Source of the DNA: JAPHSX01 sp041554195
Lineage (GTDB): Bacteria; Pseudomonadota; Gammaproteobacteria; Thiohalomonadales; Thiohalomonadaceae
Assembly: GCA_041554195.1 (NCBI GenBank)
Contig: JBFFMJ010000006.1
Coordinates: 135,521-199,520, forward strand
Direction of reading: 5' to 3'
Length of the DNA: 64,000 nucleotides
Both the position numbers and the translations under genes were made by a program. How positions within the stretch are numbered: the stretch's first letter is position 1; the number at the start of each line of letters is the position of its first letter. Shown piece by piece: positions 27,468 through 36,577 of the stretch. A model generated the notes under the pieces. The model saw only the letters and a program-made list of their open reading frames with translations, ran no database searches and was not told the origin of the DNA.

Positions 27468-29675
27468 ATGATTCTCAAGCCTATAACTTTCATGCTGATG
27501 AGTGTCTCGATTGCCTATGGACAGCAGGCCGTCGCTACCAGTTCCATCGAATCTGATGCCGAAAAACTGATGGCACTTTCTCTGTCAGAACTCATCAACC
27601 TGCCAGTCGTCACCGCCTCACGCCGGAATGAGACACGTGACGCTACACCTGCACACATTATGGTCGTGACACGCAAGCAGATCCGCGAGCGGCGCTACAA
27701 GAATCTCGCCGATCTCCTTGAAGACATGCCGGGTGTTGATTTCATGCGTGGCACCAAATCATCGGCCTACAATAACATAACCGTGCAGGGCTACAGTGGG
27801 CCCAACAAGCTGGTGGTGATGCTCGATGGCATACGCATCAGCAATCCCGCGGGAGGCTCCTTCCCGATCGCCGAGAACATCGCGCTCTACGCCGCCAAGC
27901 AGGTCGAGTTCCTCTATGGGCCTGCCGCGGCGCTCTACGGTGCAGATGCGGTGGCCGGCGTCATCAACATCATTACTGAACGTTCCGGCGAACGGAAGGG
28001 CTCCTGGATCGAGGTCGGTGGCGGCAATTTCGGTGGCCGAGAAACCTCGTTTATGGGCGGGCTAAAGAGCGATGGTGATATAGCCCTTAGCTTTGGCGGG
28101 CATTGGCAACGCTCTGACCGGGCACCACTGCAGGACTACTACCCGGCCGAGTTCGCCAAGGTCGATGCCACTACCTTCGGCGGAGTTACCGTGGTGCCAG
28201 CTGCGCTGCGCGAGGACTATGTCGGTGGCATCGACAGCCACAGCCTGTTCGCCCGCATGGACGTCAGCGACGACGTCACCTTCGGCTACTCCCGCAACTA
28301 CTTCCGCAGCCTTACCAGCACCGGCGACAAGCCTGCCACGGCGCTATACCTTGATGACGCCCCCTGGATCACACAAACCGACACATTCTATGGTAAATAC
28401 CGTTTCGCACCATCACCTTCGCTGTCCGGTGAGTTCGTCGTCGACTACTCCCTGCAGGAGGTTGAGCCTGACTCGCGCTACGTTAATATCTACACGGGAT
28501 TCGACAGCGGTTACGAGTACACGCATGGTGAGCGCCTGTCGGTCGAACAGAATCTTGACTGGAAGCTTGACGATAGCCATCAAGTATATGCCGGCGTCGG
28601 CTTCCAAAACTTCTACGCCATCGAAGCGCATACACTGCCGAGCCCCTATGACACCAGCAATTACCCGGTCGAGCAGGAGATGTTACATCGTAACACCAAC
28701 CTGCGGAGGACCATCTACGACGCCAGACACTCAAACGCTTCCTTATACACTCAGCTGCAATCGGAATGGAACGAGAGTTTCTCGACCATGGCCGGGGTGC
28801 GCGTGGACAATCACTCAGCCTACGGCTCCTCGACAAGTCCGCGTCTGGGTGCCGTCTGGAAGCAAAGCGAGCAGCACATCTTCAAGGTGCTCTACGGCGA
28901 AGCCTTCCGCGCACCATCCCCAGAGGAGAGCTTGAGTCATTTCGGCGCCTTCGACGGCTCCACAGATGCCAATGGCCTGTACATCGGCACAGGTTTTCGG
29001 ATCCCCAACTTCGACCTACAACCAGAGAAGGCGCGCACCTTCAGCCTGACCTGGGACTGGCGTATGAACCGCGATCTCAACGTCATCGCAAACGCTTACC
29101 ACAGCAACATCAAAAATCTGATTGTCACCCAGCCGTCAACCGATACCGATGCCATTCCCGGCGCCATTCTTAGCAATCCCGAAACCAAGGGCAATGCTGG
29201 CGAGCAGACACAGCAGGGGCTCGACCTGATAGTGCAATGGCAGTTCAAACTCAACGAAGCCTGGGCCGGTAACCTGTGGGGCAGTGCCAGTTGGGTACGC
29301 GGTCATATAGACGATGAGGATGGTATCCAGTGGGAGCTTCCCTATGTTGCCGAGAATAAGGCCAAGCTCAGTGCTACCTTCCGGTATTACGACAGTTTCA
29401 GCATCACACCACAGATCCTCGCCGTCGGGACAACAACTAACGGTCGCAAGAACGAATCGATGCCACCAGAGCGGTTGGAGACTCCAGGCTACACGATCGC
29501 AAACCTGCACGTTGGCTGGCATCGGCTGGCCGAAGGCAGGGCAACGCTTTGGTTCGATCTCTACAACGCCTTCGATCGTCGCTATTACGCCGCCGGAGGA
29601 GCGGGCAGCCGTACCTTCTATGACATGCCGCAGCAGCCGCGCACGTGGATAATGTCGCTTGAATACCGCTTCTGA
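27468..29675 (+). CDS. TonB-dependent receptor
   Basis: 735 residues, outer-membrane beta-barrel receptor with plug. A signal peptide covers about the first 20 residues (MILKPITFMLMSVSIAYGQ). The plug begins near LPVVTASRRNETRDATPAHIMVV, followed by LADLLEDMPGVDFM, VMLDGIRI and QVEFLYGPAAALYGADAVAGVINIIT. The C-terminus ends in an aromatic (LEYRF), the usual barrel-assembly signal. The substrate is unknown. It is the first gene of a three-gene unit with a YfiR protein and a sensor kinase; the next start is only 16 bases away. The ribosome site before 27468 is weak. Confidence 0.94.
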   Translation: MILKPITFMLMSVSIAYGQQAVATSSIESDAEKLMALSLSELINLPVVTASRRNETRDATPAHIMVVTRKQIRERRYKNLADLLEDMPGVDFMRGTKSSAYNNITVQGYSGPNKLVVMLDGIRISNPAGGSFPIAENIALYAAKQVEFLYGPAAALYGADAVAGVINIITERSGERKGSWIEVGGGNFGGRETSFMGGLKSDGDIALSFGGHWQRSDRAPLQDYYPAEFAKVDATTFGGVTVVPAALREDYVGGIDSHSLFARMDVSDDVTFGYSRNYFRSLTSTGDKPATALYLDDAPWITQTDTFYGKYRFAPSPSLSGEFVVDYSLQEVEPDSRYVNIYTGFDSGYEYTHGERLSVEQNLDWKLDDSHQVYAGVGFQNFYAIEAHTLPSPYDTSNYPVEQEMLHRNTNLRRTIYDARHSNASLYTQLQSEWNESFSTMAGVRVDNHSAYGSSTSPRLGAVWKQSEQHIFKVLYGEAFRAPSPEESLSHFGAFDGSTDANGLYIGTGFRIPNFDLQPEKARTFSLTWDWRMNRDLNVIANAYHSNIKNLIVTQPSTDTDAIPGAILSNPETKGNAGEQTQQGLDLIVQWQFKLNEAWAGNLWGSASWVRGHIDDEDGIQWELPYVAENKAKLSATFRYYDSFSITPQILAVGTTTNGRKNESMPPERLETPGYTIANLHVGWHRLAEGRATLWFDLYNAFDRRYYAAGGAGSRTFYDMPQQPRTWIMSLEYRF

Positions 29676-29691
29676 TGCAAAGGTGAGCGAG

Positions 29692-30237
29692 ATGTCACCT
29701 TTACGCCGTAGTATCAAAGTGCTCGCCGCGTTGCTGATGTTGGCGGCCGTCTGGGCCGTGCCCGCGGTCGCAGAGAAAAATGCCGTATCGGAGTATGCAG
29801 TCAAGTCCGCGCTACTGTTCAAACTGCCGAATTTCGTCTATAGCTCCAAAGCCGAGCAGAAGCCGGCTTTCGGCATGTGCGTGGTCGGCAGAAACCCCTT
29901 CGGTGCTGCACTGGAAAAGCTCGCTCAGACGCCAATCGGCGGACGCCCGGTCAAGGTGCTGCACCTCTCCGCCAGCAGCGACGTGGGTGAATGCAATCTG
30001 GTCTTCATTGCCCGCAGTGAGACCGCCAACCTCCACGCCATTTTGAGGCGTTTCGCTAACAGCGCCACTCTGACAGTCTCCGACATTGAGGGCTTCGCCG
30101 AGGCTGATGGGATGGTCGAACTGGGGCTGGGCGGTGAGGGCTCGACCGTCAACATTGTTATCAACCGCAGGGCGGCACAGCGGCAGCAAATTGATTTCAA
30201 CGCCCAGTTACTGAGACTGGCAAAGGTGATTGAATGA
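29692..30237 (+). CDS. YfiR family (DUF4154) periplasmic protein
   Basis: 181 residues with a signal peptide (KVLAALLMLAAVWAVPAVAEK) and the DUF4154 domain: YAVKSALLFKLPNFV, GMCVVGRNPFGAALEKL, and IVINRRAAQRQQIDFNAQLLRLAKVIE at the end. In Pseudomonas YfiR is a periplasmic repressor of the diguanylate cyclase YfiN. I chose the ATG at 29692, preceded by AAGGTGAGCGAG. It overlaps the next gene by 4 bases. Its partner here is most likely the adjacent CHASE8-type kinase, not a cyclase. Confidence 0.9.
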   Translation: MSPLRRSIKVLAALLMLAAVWAVPAVAEKNAVSEYAVKSALLFKLPNFVYSSKAEQKPAFGMCVVGRNPFGAALEKLAQTPIGGRPVKVLHLSASSDVGECNLVFIARSETANLHAILRRFANSATLTVSDIEGFAEADGMVELGLGGEGSTVNIVINRRAAQRQQIDFNAQLLRLAKVIE

Positions 30238-32633
30238 GGGCCCTGCCGCTACCTCACTTCCTGCACCCAAGGTATATCCGCGGTAAGCTGCTCCTCCTCA
30301 CGGTGAGCGGACTCGTTGCGGCGATGCTCACCATCTTCGTACTGATCGTCTACCAGCAGCAGCGCCTGATTCAGAATGAGTGGCAGGAATCCCTCTACGC
30401 CCAAGTACGACTCGTCGCCATCAACAGCGAGGCGGCGCTGGCGTTTGTTGATCACAATGAGGCTCAGCGTCTCCTCCATGCGGTGGAAAGTAATCCTTCA
30501 ATTTTACGTGCCCGTATATTGATTGGCCCCGCAAGCGACGTATTTGCCGAATACGTCAGAGGTGATGCCATATCGCTGGCCTCGGAGCAGGGTTCCTTCT
30601 GGCTTGGCGTGGGGGAGTCGCTGCACACGGTCTCCGTGCCCGTGCCAAATACCACTGACGCCAGCGTCGAACTCGTCGCATCTCTGGATACTATCCACTC
30701 CACTATCATACGCACCATAACCGAGACTGGTATCACACTGCTACTTGCATTCGCTCTTTTCCTGGTGCCGGCCTTGCGAGTGGTCAGGCGCCTATCGTCA
30801 CCTGTCGAAGAACTCAGCCAATTCATCGCCCGAGTCTCTACCGATGCTTCTCTGAGTGAGCGCACAAAGGTCCGCGGTAGTGATGAGATCAGCCTTCTCG
30901 GCCGGGGTCTCAACGACATGCTTGATGCTCTTCAGACGCGCGACCGTGAACTCAGCAGCTACCGTAATCAACTCGAAAAACTCGTCGAACAGCGCACCCA
31001 TGAGCTGTCGATTGCAAGCGATAAGGCCGAACAGGCCAACCGCGCAAAATCCGACTTTCTCGCCAACATGAGCCACGAGATCCGCACGCCGATGAACGCG
31101 GTGATGGGTATGGCACACATGCTGAGCGAGACATCACTTGACAGCGAACAGCAAGAGTATCTGGGGAACATCCAAGGCGCCTCCAGTATCCTGCTAGGCG
31201 TTATCAATGACATTCTAGATTTCTCCAAAATCGAAGCAGGCAAGCTCACCGTAGAGGAGATACCGTTCAGTCTGGATGAGACGTTGAGAACGCTCGGAAC
31301 GATGGCCACAATGGCGGCCGCGGGCAAATCCATCGATGTACTGTTCCGCATTGCTCCAGATGTGCCGCTTCAAGTGATCGGCGACCCCCTGCGACTGAGC
31401 CAGGTGCTCGTCAACATAACCAGCAACGCCATTAAGTTTACCTCGGTCGGCGAGGTTTTCATCAGCGTCAGCTGTGTAGCCAGCACGGCTGAGACGGTTA
31501 CCGTTAAAATTGAGATCGAAGACACCGGCATCGGCATGACACCCGAACAGCTAGACAATCTGTTCAATCCCTTCACCCAGGCAGACAGTTCAACCACCCG
31601 ACGTTTTGGTGGCACAGGTCTGGGCCTGTCGATCTGCTGGCGGTTGATCGAGCTTATGGGTAGCGAGCTATTCGTGACCAGCGAATATGGCCGGGGTAGC
31701 AACTTTCATTTCACCCTGCCGCTGCAACGGCAGTGCGGGAAAAACAGGCCCTGGGTCAGGAGTTCAGAGAGGCTTCGACAGCTGAAAGTACTGATTGGGA
31801 GTGGCAACGCCAAGGCGGCTATGGCTATCTACGAGACTGGCTGCATGCTGGGATGGGATGCCCTGACGGTGGGCGATCTTACGGAGGTACAGCGGCGATT
31901 GGATGAGGCTGATCGCGACAAGCCGTTCGACCTGCTGCTATTGAGCGAAGGGGACGGCATTTGGAAAATGGATGCGCTGCGGGATTGGATTCGAGGCCTG
32001 CCGGTCGAACGGCAGACCAGGATCGTGCTACTAGCCCGTCAGAGGACGGAAGCCACTATGCAGGGGCTAAATGCGAAAGAGATCGATGCATTACTATGCA
32101 AGCCCTTTACACCATCGAGCCTGAACGATACCGTCGCGCCACTATTCGTGTCCGAATACACAGATTCTCGCCCGGGTGTGCTACTGGAGCAAGCCGATAT
32201 CCCCCGTTACAAGGGAGCTCAAATCCTCGTTGTTGAAGATAATATGCTGAACCAGGTGGTTATAGTACGGTTTCTGGAACAACTCGATGTTACTGTTACC
32301 CTCGCAAACAATGGTCAGGAATGCATCAATCTATTGATGAAGGAGCCCGAGCTTTACGACTTAGTTTTGATGGACATGCAGATGCCTGAAATGGATGGAC
32401 TGGAGGCCTCACGTCGATTGAGGAGAGAGCTGAATCTCAAGGATGTTCCAGTGATCGCACTCACCGCCAACGCTATGACGGAAGACCAGCAGCACTGTTT
32501 GGATGCCGGTATGAATGACTTCCTGACCAAGCCTATCAATATTCATGGGCTCGGTAATATACTTGCCAAATGGTTGTCCGCAGAAAAATTCTCTTCCGGC
32601 ACGGCTGCTGGTTTCGAGGAAGCTAATAGCTAA
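30234..32633 (+). CDS. Hybrid sensor histidine kinase, CHASE8-like sensor
   Basis: 799 residues. TM1 is about 18-40 and TM2 about 163-181; between them lies a periplasmic segment of about 120 residues resembling CHASE8, the sensor of YfiN-type cyclases (ALAFVDHNEAQRLLHAVE...). A HAMP-like linker follows, then HisKA with H281 in FLANMSHEIRTPMNA, and HATPase with DNLFNPFTQADSSTTRRFGGTG-type ATP lid. A degenerate receiver (about 560-640, lacking a clear phosphoacceptor) precedes a true receiver with D714 in LVLMDMQMPEMDG. It is coupled to YfiR and a TonB receptor. No Hpt domain or partner regulator is visible nearby. Confidence 0.9.
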   Translation: MRALPLPHFLHPRYIRGKLLLLTVSGLVAAMLTIFVLIVYQQQRLIQNEWQESLYAQVRLVAINSEAALAFVDHNEAQRLLHAVESNPSILRARILIGPASDVFAEYVRGDAISLASEQGSFWLGVGESLHTVSVPVPNTTDASVELVASLDTIHSTIIRTITETGITLLLAFALFLVPALRVVRRLSSPVEELSQFIARVSTDASLSERTKVRGSDEISLLGRGLNDMLDALQTRDRELSSYRNQLEKLVEQRTHELSIASDKAEQANRAKSDFLANMSHEIRTPMNAVMGMAHMLSETSLDSEQQEYLGNIQGASSILLGVINDILDFSKIEAGKLTVEEIPFSLDETLRTLGTMATMAAAGKSIDVLFRIAPDVPLQVIGDPLRLSQVLVNITSNAIKFTSVGEVFISVSCVASTAETVTVKIEIEDTGIGMTPEQLDNLFNPFTQADSSTTRRFGGTGLGLSICWRLIELMGSELFVTSEYGRGSNFHFTLPLQRQCGKNRPWVRSSERLRQLKVLIGSGNAKAAMAIYETGCMLGWDALTVGDLTEVQRRLDEADRDKPFDLLLLSEGDGIWKMDALRDWIRGLPVERQTRIVLLARQRTEATMQGLNAKEIDALLCKPFTPSSLNDTVAPLFVSEYTDSRPGVLLEQADIPRYKGAQILVVEDNMLNQVVIVRFLEQLDVTVTLANNGQECINLLMKEPELYDLVLMDMQMPEMDGLEASRRLRRELNLKDVPVIALTANAMTEDQQHCLDAGMNDFLTKPINIHGLGNILAKWLSAEKFSSGTAAGFEEANS

Positions 32634-33265
32634 ACTGCGGAAGCTATCTGAGTTCATATCTTACGTCGACTTTAACTAACCAATTTACATTGATATCAAC
32701 AGCCAGCTAAACTGTACACAGTGCGAAAGCACCACTTCCCCTTACCAATAAAAGCGAGTAGCCACCTAACTAATTACTTGAGTAGACGGAGTTTAAAGGT
32801 ATAGACAGAGAGAACTTAATAGTTGTTCTTTAATTAGCGTACGGTATAAAGAATGCCGTTTGTTACAGAATAATTTCACTGATATAAAGTAGCGTTCGGA
32901 GCCGGGGTCGAACCATCTTATATTTCAATAAGTTACTGCTTATTTGGCGCAAATTTGGTGTCAAGTTGAGGCATTTCGAAGTTTCAAGCCTTATCTGATG
33001 CTCATCATTGGTGAATATACACCCTCACTCTTCATTCATCCATGTTCATCGAATGTTGTACACCAATAATGCCTGAACAGCGGCCAAAGTCGACATAGAC
33101 ATAATGTATCCAGTAAGTCTTCTGTTTTTCAGCGGCGGACGTAAACATACTAAATATTCAATTACTACATCAGCTGCTTATAACGACCGCCTCCTAAAAC
33201 GCATGACTTCCTTAACCTTACCACATAATAGCAACTGCACAGCGAGCACAGTAGTATGGTTATCG
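32634..33265. other. Intergenic region, contains dispersed repeat
   Basis: About 630 bases. Apart from the repeat copy at 33013-33095, I see no supported gene or RNA. The region is AT-rich. Confidence 0.5.
33013..33095 (+). repeat. Dispersed repeat, copy A
   Basis: Begins GAATATACACCCTCACTCTT and continues through CATCCATGTTCATCGAATGT, TGAACAGCGGCCAAAGTCG. A second imperfect copy, with a 5-base insertion, lies at 48728-48815 in the same orientation. No ORF or terminal inverted repeat is seen inside it. See the finding on the flanked block. Confidence 0.75.
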
Positions 33266-34543
33266 CTATTTGTACATAAGGGAAAAATAGGGCTGGATAG
33301 CGTGTGATAGAATTCTACGCAGTTTTCTTCGATCATCGCTGTACATCTGCTTGTGAAGCTGTATAGCCATTTCGCGAAACACGTGGTATATCCCCGGATC
33401 AAAGTGCTGTCCGGCCACATCATCCATGATACATAGTGTCTCTTCGACTGAGAGAGGCTCTTTATAGGGGCGGCGACTCGTCAGGGCGTCAAACACATCT
33501 ACTACCGAGAAAATGCGCGCCTCCACAGGTATCGCATTACCGCCAAGACCATGCGGGTAACCGCTGCCATCGTAATTTTCATGGTGTCCGCTAATCACTG
33601 ATTTCGCATCATACAGCCAGGGAATACCGGTAACGATTTCCAATCCGTCGGCCACATGCTTTTGAATGATATCAATCTCCTCTTTATTAAGGCGTGTCGG
33701 TTTTAACAGGATGCTGTCCGGTACCCCTATTTTACCGACATCGTGCAGGAACGAACCCTTTAGCAGTCCGGGGATCGCCCGCCTCTCAAGGCCCACGGCC
33801 TCGGCCAGTCTTAACGCATAATAGCTGACCCTGTAGTTATGGCTATCGGTATCGCTATCGCGCTTGGCGATGGCATTGCCTAATGCCTGGACCATGGAAA
33901 GGTGACTCATTAGCACCCGTTCATTGTCTTTTACAATACGACGATAAGAGGTCATCATCAAGGGTAGCAGGACAAGTGCAACCTGAACAAGGGTAACAAT
34001 CGCAACCAGCAAAGCGGTGCTCGTATTGTCATGGATCTGCTCCATAATCCTCGGACTAACCGGTATCGCTGCTCGCATATACCAGCCTGATTTAAATACC
34101 TGGGCAAACAGGTAGAGATAGTGATTATTGTCACTCTCAAACAGCTGATAAACAGGCGCATCTTCTTCAGGAAGTTGACCGTAATGTTGCGTGTATCGTT
34201 CGGGTAGCATTGACGCCCCCTTGCTGAACACCACCCCATCCTCCGCCTTGTAGACCTCCAGGAACGGCATCTCGTTATCCTGCATACTATCACTTAGGAA
34301 CGCAGCCAACTGTACACGCTCGCCATCAACGGCCTTGCTAATGAGTGGTGAGAGTGATTGCACCTCTTCAAGCACAATGGATAACGTTCTATCCGCAGTC
34401 TTTGACTCATAGTAGTACTTCACAATGACGCTCCAGATCACGCCATTCACTAATAGGACTAGTAGCATGCGCAGGGCAAATGAGTGAAGAAGTTTTATTG
34501 GTTTTGTCATAAGTGTCTGGATTGCACTTTTCACATCATACAC
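33266..34543 (-). CDS. Membrane-bound HD-GYP phosphodiesterase
   Basis: 425 residues. TM1 is near 20-45 and TM2 near 180-200, with a periplasmic sensor of about 130 residues between them. The cytoplasmic C-terminal half is an HD-GYP domain: FLHDVGKIGVPDSILLKP, VISGHHENYDGSGYPHGLGG and VVDVFDALTSRRPYKEP. All metal-binding positions of the motif appear present, so c-di-GMP hydrolysis is likely. The sensor ligand is unknown. It stands alone on the minus strand. The next gene upstream is a small membrane protein, also on the minus strand but over 150 bases away. Confidence 0.92.
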   Translation of the reverse strand: MYDVKSAIQTLMTKPIKLLHSFALRMLLVLLVNGVIWSVIVKYYYESKTADRTLSIVLEEVQSLSPLISKAVDGERVQLAAFLSDSMQDNEMPFLEVYKAEDGVVFSKGASMLPERYTQHYGQLPEEDAPVYQLFESDNNHYLYLFAQVFKSGWYMRAAIPVSPRIMEQIHDNTSTALLVAIVTLVQVALVLLPLMMTSYRRIVKDNERVLMSHLSMVQALGNAIAKRDSDTDSHNYRVSYYALRLAEAVGLERRAIPGLLKGSFLHDVGKIGVPDSILLKPTRLNKEEIDIIQKHVADGLEIVTGIPWLYDAKSVISGHHENYDGSGYPHGLGGNAIPVEARIFSVVDVFDALTSRRPYKEPLSVEETLCIMDDVAGQHFDPGIYHVFREMAIQLHKQMYSDDRRKLRRILSHAIQPYFSLMYK

Positions 34544-34695
34544 TAATATAGATTGCTTCTAGCGAAATTGGTGCCACGCCATCACCTTTGCATAAGTCGT
34601 TCAAACTTGCCATTCCGAGGTTTTAAGAATTATTTGACCTGTCGTTCCATATTGGATTATCACGATCCTCTCTGTTCAGCATTCTCCTTTCATCA
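34544..34695. other. Intergenic, nothing seen
   Basis: A gap of 150 bases that may carry the HD-GYP promoter. No motif I could support. Confidence 0.3.
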
Positions 34696-35139
34696 TCATG
34701 GATGATGCCAGTAGGATTGATCGATTGTCCCATCTCGATATTCGTATTTTTTATCGTGATAAAAAGGACACCAGCAATTTTCGACGATTTTTACCAGATA
34801 GGCACTATACCGGAAGAGTGCAACACTCATGGGGCAATAAAGCTTGCAATTAAATATCCAATACCAGCGATAGGCTCGTAACTGATACCGCGTTGCGTCA
34901 GTATGACATGTTATTTGATTATTATATTGGTATCGATGTGAGATCCAACCAGGCACAAAAGACCAGTAGCCCCTTATGTTCATTCCACAAATATATTTCA
35001 AATGGAACCGGATCAATAATACGCCAAGAATAACAAATGGAACAGTTGTAAATAGTGGAACATATATAAATGGCACGCCAAGCATTCGCTTCCATGCGGG
35101 CTGGTTATAATAATTTTCCCCAATTATCACTCTACCCAT
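34696..35139 (-). CDS. Small membrane protein, unknown, with conserved Cys/Trp/His
   Basis: 147 residues. A single clear hydrophobic stretch (FIYVPLFTTVPFVILGVLLI, residues about 24-43) is followed by aromatic, Cys-rich sequence, FNCKLYCPMSVALFRYSAYL and VENCWCPFYHDKK, with an end rich in Tyr and His. The ATG is preceded by AGAAGG at 7-base spacing. I believe similar proteins exist in sulfur-oxidising gammaproteobacteria, from remembered sequences, but I know no function. The VENxWCPFxHDKK pattern looks like a metal or haem site, which is a guess. Confidence 0.65.
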   Translation of the reverse strand: MGRVIIGENYYNQPAWKRMLGVPFIYVPLFTTVPFVILGVLLIRFHLKYICGMNIRGYWSFVPGWISHRYQYNNQITCHTDATRYQLRAYRWYWIFNCKLYCPMSVALFRYSAYLVKIVENCWCPFYHDKKYEYRDGTIDQSYWHHP

Positions 35140-35643
35140 TCAGCGGCCTTCTTCAGTAACGATATATAATTAGCATTAATAAAAAATAGTGTACATCTAC
35201 TCCATGCCATAAGTTACCTATGCCACTGCAGAACGGTTGGCTCAGCGCATCACCCTATGCGTGCATCTGGTAGAAGCATGAGAAAGATGCTATATCAACT
35301 TCAACATTTCCATTTCATTTAGGAACATTCATCACGAGGAATGGCTTTAACTTTAGCAGCTGAAAGTAAAATTACTTATAATATCCGCATGTAATCCAAG
35401 TCAGTTACAGAACTCTTGAGTCGCAACGTAGAGAACACTGCCAAGCCAGCTATTCTGGCACTGTTTCCTGCCTCCTTAGATGTCACCGGCTTTTAAGTTG
35501 GCTTTAATATACTTATACGCTAAACAACGGTAAATTAATTAAATTTTCCACTTATCTTCCTGACCGTTCATGATAGCATATCAAAATTATTAAACGCGGT
35601 TTGATTGACATGGATTGTTGCTTGTATGAGATAGCTAATATTG
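35140..35643. other. Intergenic, nothing seen
   Basis: About 500 bases upstream of the plus-strand cluster. It presumably holds the operon promoter, but I see no element I could support. Confidence 0.4.
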
Positions 35644-36573
35644 ATGACCGATAGTGCACCCCATGAGGCAAGACGTTACGTATTCATCCGTTTACATTCG
35701 TACTTTCACGAACGTTTCCCAGTGGTGCAACATGGGGTACTCATAGCAGCCTATTCTCTCGGCACCCTCTTTTACGTTTCTCGCCTTCACCCAGAGGCAC
35801 TCCCCCCTGAGCCTTCCGCTATTGCTGTCTCGTTCACCTGCGCCTTCCTCATCTTCCTGCAGTTGCGAATACTGGATGAGTTTAGTGACTACCATGATGA
35901 CTTGCAGCAGCGCCCATCCCATCCCATCTCACGCGGATTAGTAAGTCTGCCAGAGCTGGGATGGTTGTTAGTTCTAACGGCAGTTCTTCAAATTACTATC
36001 ACGATGCTCTTTCAAGCAAAACTTCTCGTGATGTTACTCGTAATATGGGCCTTCGCATGGCTTATGAAAGTCGATTTCTTTGTTCCGAACTGGCTCAACA
36101 AGCGACAGCTTGCTCTCATGGCGAGTCATATTCTCATCATACCGCTGATAACCTTATATATTGCAGCTCACGGCCCGCACATGCCTGATATCAGGGCACT
36201 TATCTGGTTGCTTTTAATGAGCTATTTCTCTTACTTTATTATTGAAATTGGACGCAAAATTCGCTCACCTGATGGTGAAGAAGCCGGAATTTCCACCTAC
36301 AGTAAGATGTGGGGGGTGAGTCATGCGGTCATAGCATGGTTAATCGCCATGCTGGTTTCCTCAATATTGGCAGTTATGGCAGCTACTCAGGTGGGCACTG
36401 CTCTGCCAACATTGTTCGGTTGTAGCCTGTTATGGCTAACATCCCTTCTTGTATCGCTACGTTTCATCCATAGACCAGCGAAGAGACAAGGCAAACTTAT
36501 AAAACTCCTGTCTGGAATATGGGTCATCATGGCCTACGTTTTGGTCGGTACTGGACTGGGATTCACGAATTAG
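35644..36573 (+). CDS. UbiA-family prenyltransferase-like membrane protein
   Basis: About 309 residues with eight or so membrane helices. The pattern RILDEFSDYHDDLQQRP, then HPISRGLVSLPELG, is the Asp-rich first motif of UbiA-superfamily prenyltransferases; a second Asp-rich motif near KVDFFVPNWLNKRQ is weaker. UbiA enzymes attach isoprenyl chains to aromatic or other acceptors. The acceptor is unknown. The start at ATG 35644 is preceded by a TTG at 35641; neither has a strong ribosome site. It is the first gene of the plus-strand cluster, and its stop is 5 bases before the next start. Confidence 0.82.
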   Translation: MTDSAPHEARRYVFIRLHSYFHERFPVVQHGVLIAAYSLGTLFYVSRLHPEALPPEPSAIAVSFTCAFLIFLQLRILDEFSDYHDDLQQRPSHPISRGLVSLPELGWLLVLTAVLQITITMLFQAKLLVMLLVIWAFAWLMKVDFFVPNWLNKRQLALMASHILIIPLITLYIAAHGPHMPDIRALIWLLLMSYFSYFIIEIGRKIRSPDGEEAGISTYSKMWGVSHAVIAWLIAMLVSSILAVMAATQVGTALPTLFGCSLLWLTSLLVSLRFIHRPAKRQGKLIKLLSGIWVIMAYVLVGTGLGFTN

Positions 36574-36577
36574 CTAT

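Noticed and set aside
32890..32920. TTCGGAGCCGGGGTCGAACC, like a tRNA T-arm
   Set aside because: No acceptor, anticodon or D-arm can be matched around it, so it is not a tRNA. The T-loop-like TTCGAAC at 26829 fails in the same way.
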